A stretch of DNA of 6,979 nt from NCBI GenBank assembly GCA_000431835.1, contig HF987898.1, positions 1 to 6,979 of the forward strand, written 5' to 3'. Origin of the DNA: Succinatimonas sp. CAG:777 (GTDB lineage: Bacteria; Pseudomonadota; Gammaproteobacteria; Enterobacterales; Succinivibrionaceae). Shown here one piece after another: positions 6,113-6,979 of this stretch (position 1 is its first letter; the number at the start of each line of letters is the position of its first letter). A program made the translations under genes and the position numbers. The notes under the pieces are model-generated. The model worked only from the letters and a program-made list of their open reading frames with translations. It searched no databases and had not been told where the DNA came from.

Positions 6113-6187
6113 GATCTTACCTATTAATATTCAATTTATTGTTATGGTAATTTTTGTTATTTATGTTGGATTAATAGAATACTCTTG

Positions 6188-6215
6188 ATTTTATCACTAA
6201 TAACAAAATCTACAA
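6188..6215 (-). promoter_or_regulatory. Candidate metA promoter with extended -10
   Basis: On the minus strand -35 TTGTAG (6215-6210) and -10 TAAAAT (6193-6188) are 16 nt apart. The -10 is preceded by TGA, an extended -10 element. Transcription would start near 6181, leaving a leader of about 118 nt that contains the hairpin at 6090-6112. GATTTT/AAAATC arms (6187-6192, 6205-6210) and a tandem ACAAAATC (6203-6210, 6212-6219) overlap the promoter and could be part of an operator. Confidence 0.5.
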
Positions 6216-6225
6216 AATCGAAGAG

Positions 6226-6909
6226 CTAATATTTAACCTTACAGCCTGATGATATGAACTTATCTATAGTTATGGTATCAACAGCGTGATAAGTACTTCC
6301 TTTTCTTAGGATAAATTCTGACAATCCATAAACATCTCGTGAATTACCCCAATCATAGGTATAACCTAAAGCTGTCCAAGGATAATCTTTACCTGCTTTC
6401 ATTTGATAAAACCAGTTTTCAAAATTCTTATCAGAAGTTGTTAAAGACAATGACATTTTATTTATGAAAGGATCTTGCACATAAGCAGGTCTTAATAACT
6501 TGTGAGGATCAACTAGAACTAGGCTCAAATGAGAATAATTAGAGTCTATTCTTTCTCCTAAAATTTGGATAATTCGTTTATTAGAACAGTTAACAGGATT
6601 AGACAGCTTTGCTTCTAATTCTTTATAGCTTACGAGCCACAAAACATCAATAGAAAGTTCAATATCATGATCGATAGGATAGAACCTTGGAACATTATGA
6701 AACGTAGCCATAAGAACCAAGTCTCCAATATAAGTAACTAGATTATCATCCTTATTTAAGGTTACGAGATCATGAATATTAGATTTAGAAAAAAGATGAG
6801 TATTACGTACAGCATCAGCGTAAAGTTGTTCATCAGATAATGTCTGAACAGAACATGAATTACAGAGAAGACAAATTCCTATTAGAAAAGAGAAAAGAAA
6901 CTTGAACAT
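6226..6909 (-). CDS. Predicted secreted lipoprotein of unknown function
   Basis: I do not recognise this 227-aa protein. Its N-terminus is a classical export signal: a short basic start (MFK), a hydrophobic core to about residue 15, then CNSC, so Cys19 is the likely lipidated residue. The -3 position is Cys rather than the usual Leu, so this is a slightly atypical lipobox. The mature part appears soluble with no further membrane segment. It has two Cys, 108 and 223, that could form a disulfide, and an aromatic C-terminal block (PWTALGYTYDWG, 177-188, and VYGLSEFILRKGS, 193-205). The ATG at 6909 is supported by the signal peptide but has no clear Shine-Dalgarno sequence, and it starts only about 20 nt after a strong terminator, with no obvious promoter. 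Composition is AT-rich like its neighbours. metA lies 162 nt downstream and seems separately transcribed. Confidence 0.75.
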   Translation of the reverse strand: MFKFLFSFLIGICLLCNSCSVQTLSDEQLYADAVRNTHLFSKSNIHDLVTLNKDDNLVTYIGDLVLMATFHNVPRFYPIDHDIELSIDVLWLVSYKELEAKLSNPVNCSNKRIIQILGERIDSNYSHLSLVLVDPHKLLRPAYVQDPFINKMSLSLTTSDKNFENWFYQMKAGKDYPWTALGYTYDWGNSRDVYGLSEFILRKGSTYHAVDTITIDKFISSGCKVKY

Positions 6910-6929
6910 AAATTGATGCTGTAAAAACG

Positions 6930-6954
6930 AAAAAACCCGAATACAAGTTCGGGT
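6930..6954 (-). terminator. Strong intrinsic terminator after the right-edge RNA gene
   Basis: On the minus strand ACCCGAA (6954-6948), a 6-nt loop and TTCGGGT (6941-6935) form a GC-containing 7-bp stem. It is followed by five further T (six counting the last stem base), then CG and five more T. It lies 13 nt past the CCA of the partial tRNA and would end that tRNA/rRNA transcript just before the lipoprotein gene. Confidence 0.9.
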
Positions 6955-6967
6955 CTTTAAAGATAAG

Positions 6968-6979
6968 TGGCGGAACGGA
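6968..6979 (-). tRNA. 3' end of a tRNA gene, probably tRNA-Asp (cut by window edge)
   Basis: The minus strand reads TCCGTTCCGCCA, identical to the last 12 bases of E. coli tRNA-Asp(GTC): the 3' acceptor strand CCGTTCC, discriminator G and encoded CCA at 6970-6968. A terminator follows at once. In E. coli, tRNA-Asp genes close rrnC and rrnH, and rrnB lies just upstream of murB, so this may be the tail of an rRNA operon. Only 12 bases are visible, so the isotype is tentative. Confidence 0.55.

Noticed and set aside
6064..6225. SAM riboswitch upstream of metA
   Set aside because: I see only one simple hairpin and none of the multi-helix or pseudoknot signatures of the SAM riboswitch classes I know; only a covariance search could exclude it fully.

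Overview
The window looks like an AT-rich gammaproteobacterial chromosome segment. It closely matches the E. coli neighbourhood murB-birA-coaA-(thrU-tyrU-glyT-thrT)-tufB, which lies just downstream of rrnB. The protein sequences are E. coli-like over their full length (CoaA, BirA, MurB, MurA, MetA), but base composition is low in GC and the gene set is modified. A Succinivibrionaceae-like member of the Aeromonadales would fit, but that taxonomic guess is inference only.

Layout, left to right. The minus strand carries the first 26 codons of an EF-Tu gene (1-78), preceded in the same transcription unit by tRNA-Gly(TCC) (134-208) and tRNA-Tyr(GTA) (249-333). A good stable-RNA-type promoter lies at 388-416. 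A T-rich non-coding stretch separates this unit from coaA (pantothenate kinase, plus strand, 661-1608). coaA converges on a minus-strand cluster, murA-murB-birA (4948 down to 1733). The two sides share a 12-bp-stem terminator at 1688-1715. Upstream of murA lies metA (homoserine O-acyltransferase, minus, 5146-6063). Further upstream is an unrecognised predicted lipoprotein gene (minus, 6226-6909). At the right edge are a strong intrinsic terminator (6930-6954) and what appear to be the last 12 bases of a tRNA-Asp gene, perhaps the distal end of an rRNA operon.

How the genes relate. MurA and MurB catalyse the two consecutive steps from UDP-GlcNAc to UDP-MurNAc. They are only 1 nt apart, and birA overlaps murB by 16 nt, so the three are almost certainly co-transcribed and translationally coupled. 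murA starts with GTG and birA with TTG. coaA (CoA synthesis), birA (biotin ligation) and metA (methionine branch, acyl-CoA-dependent) are separate housekeeping functions. The tRNA-tuf unit serves translation.

I see no mobile element, CRISPR array, defence island or other obvious new system. The points most worth a second look are residue-level: Asp at the acyl-CoA specificity position 111 of MetA, changes at two of three CoA-feedback positions of CoaA, and an eroded DNA-binding domain in BirA. Also notable are the loss of both tRNA-Thr genes from the conserved cluster, a hairpin with a near-MetR motif in the metA leader, and an orphan lipoprotein gene squeezed against a terminator.
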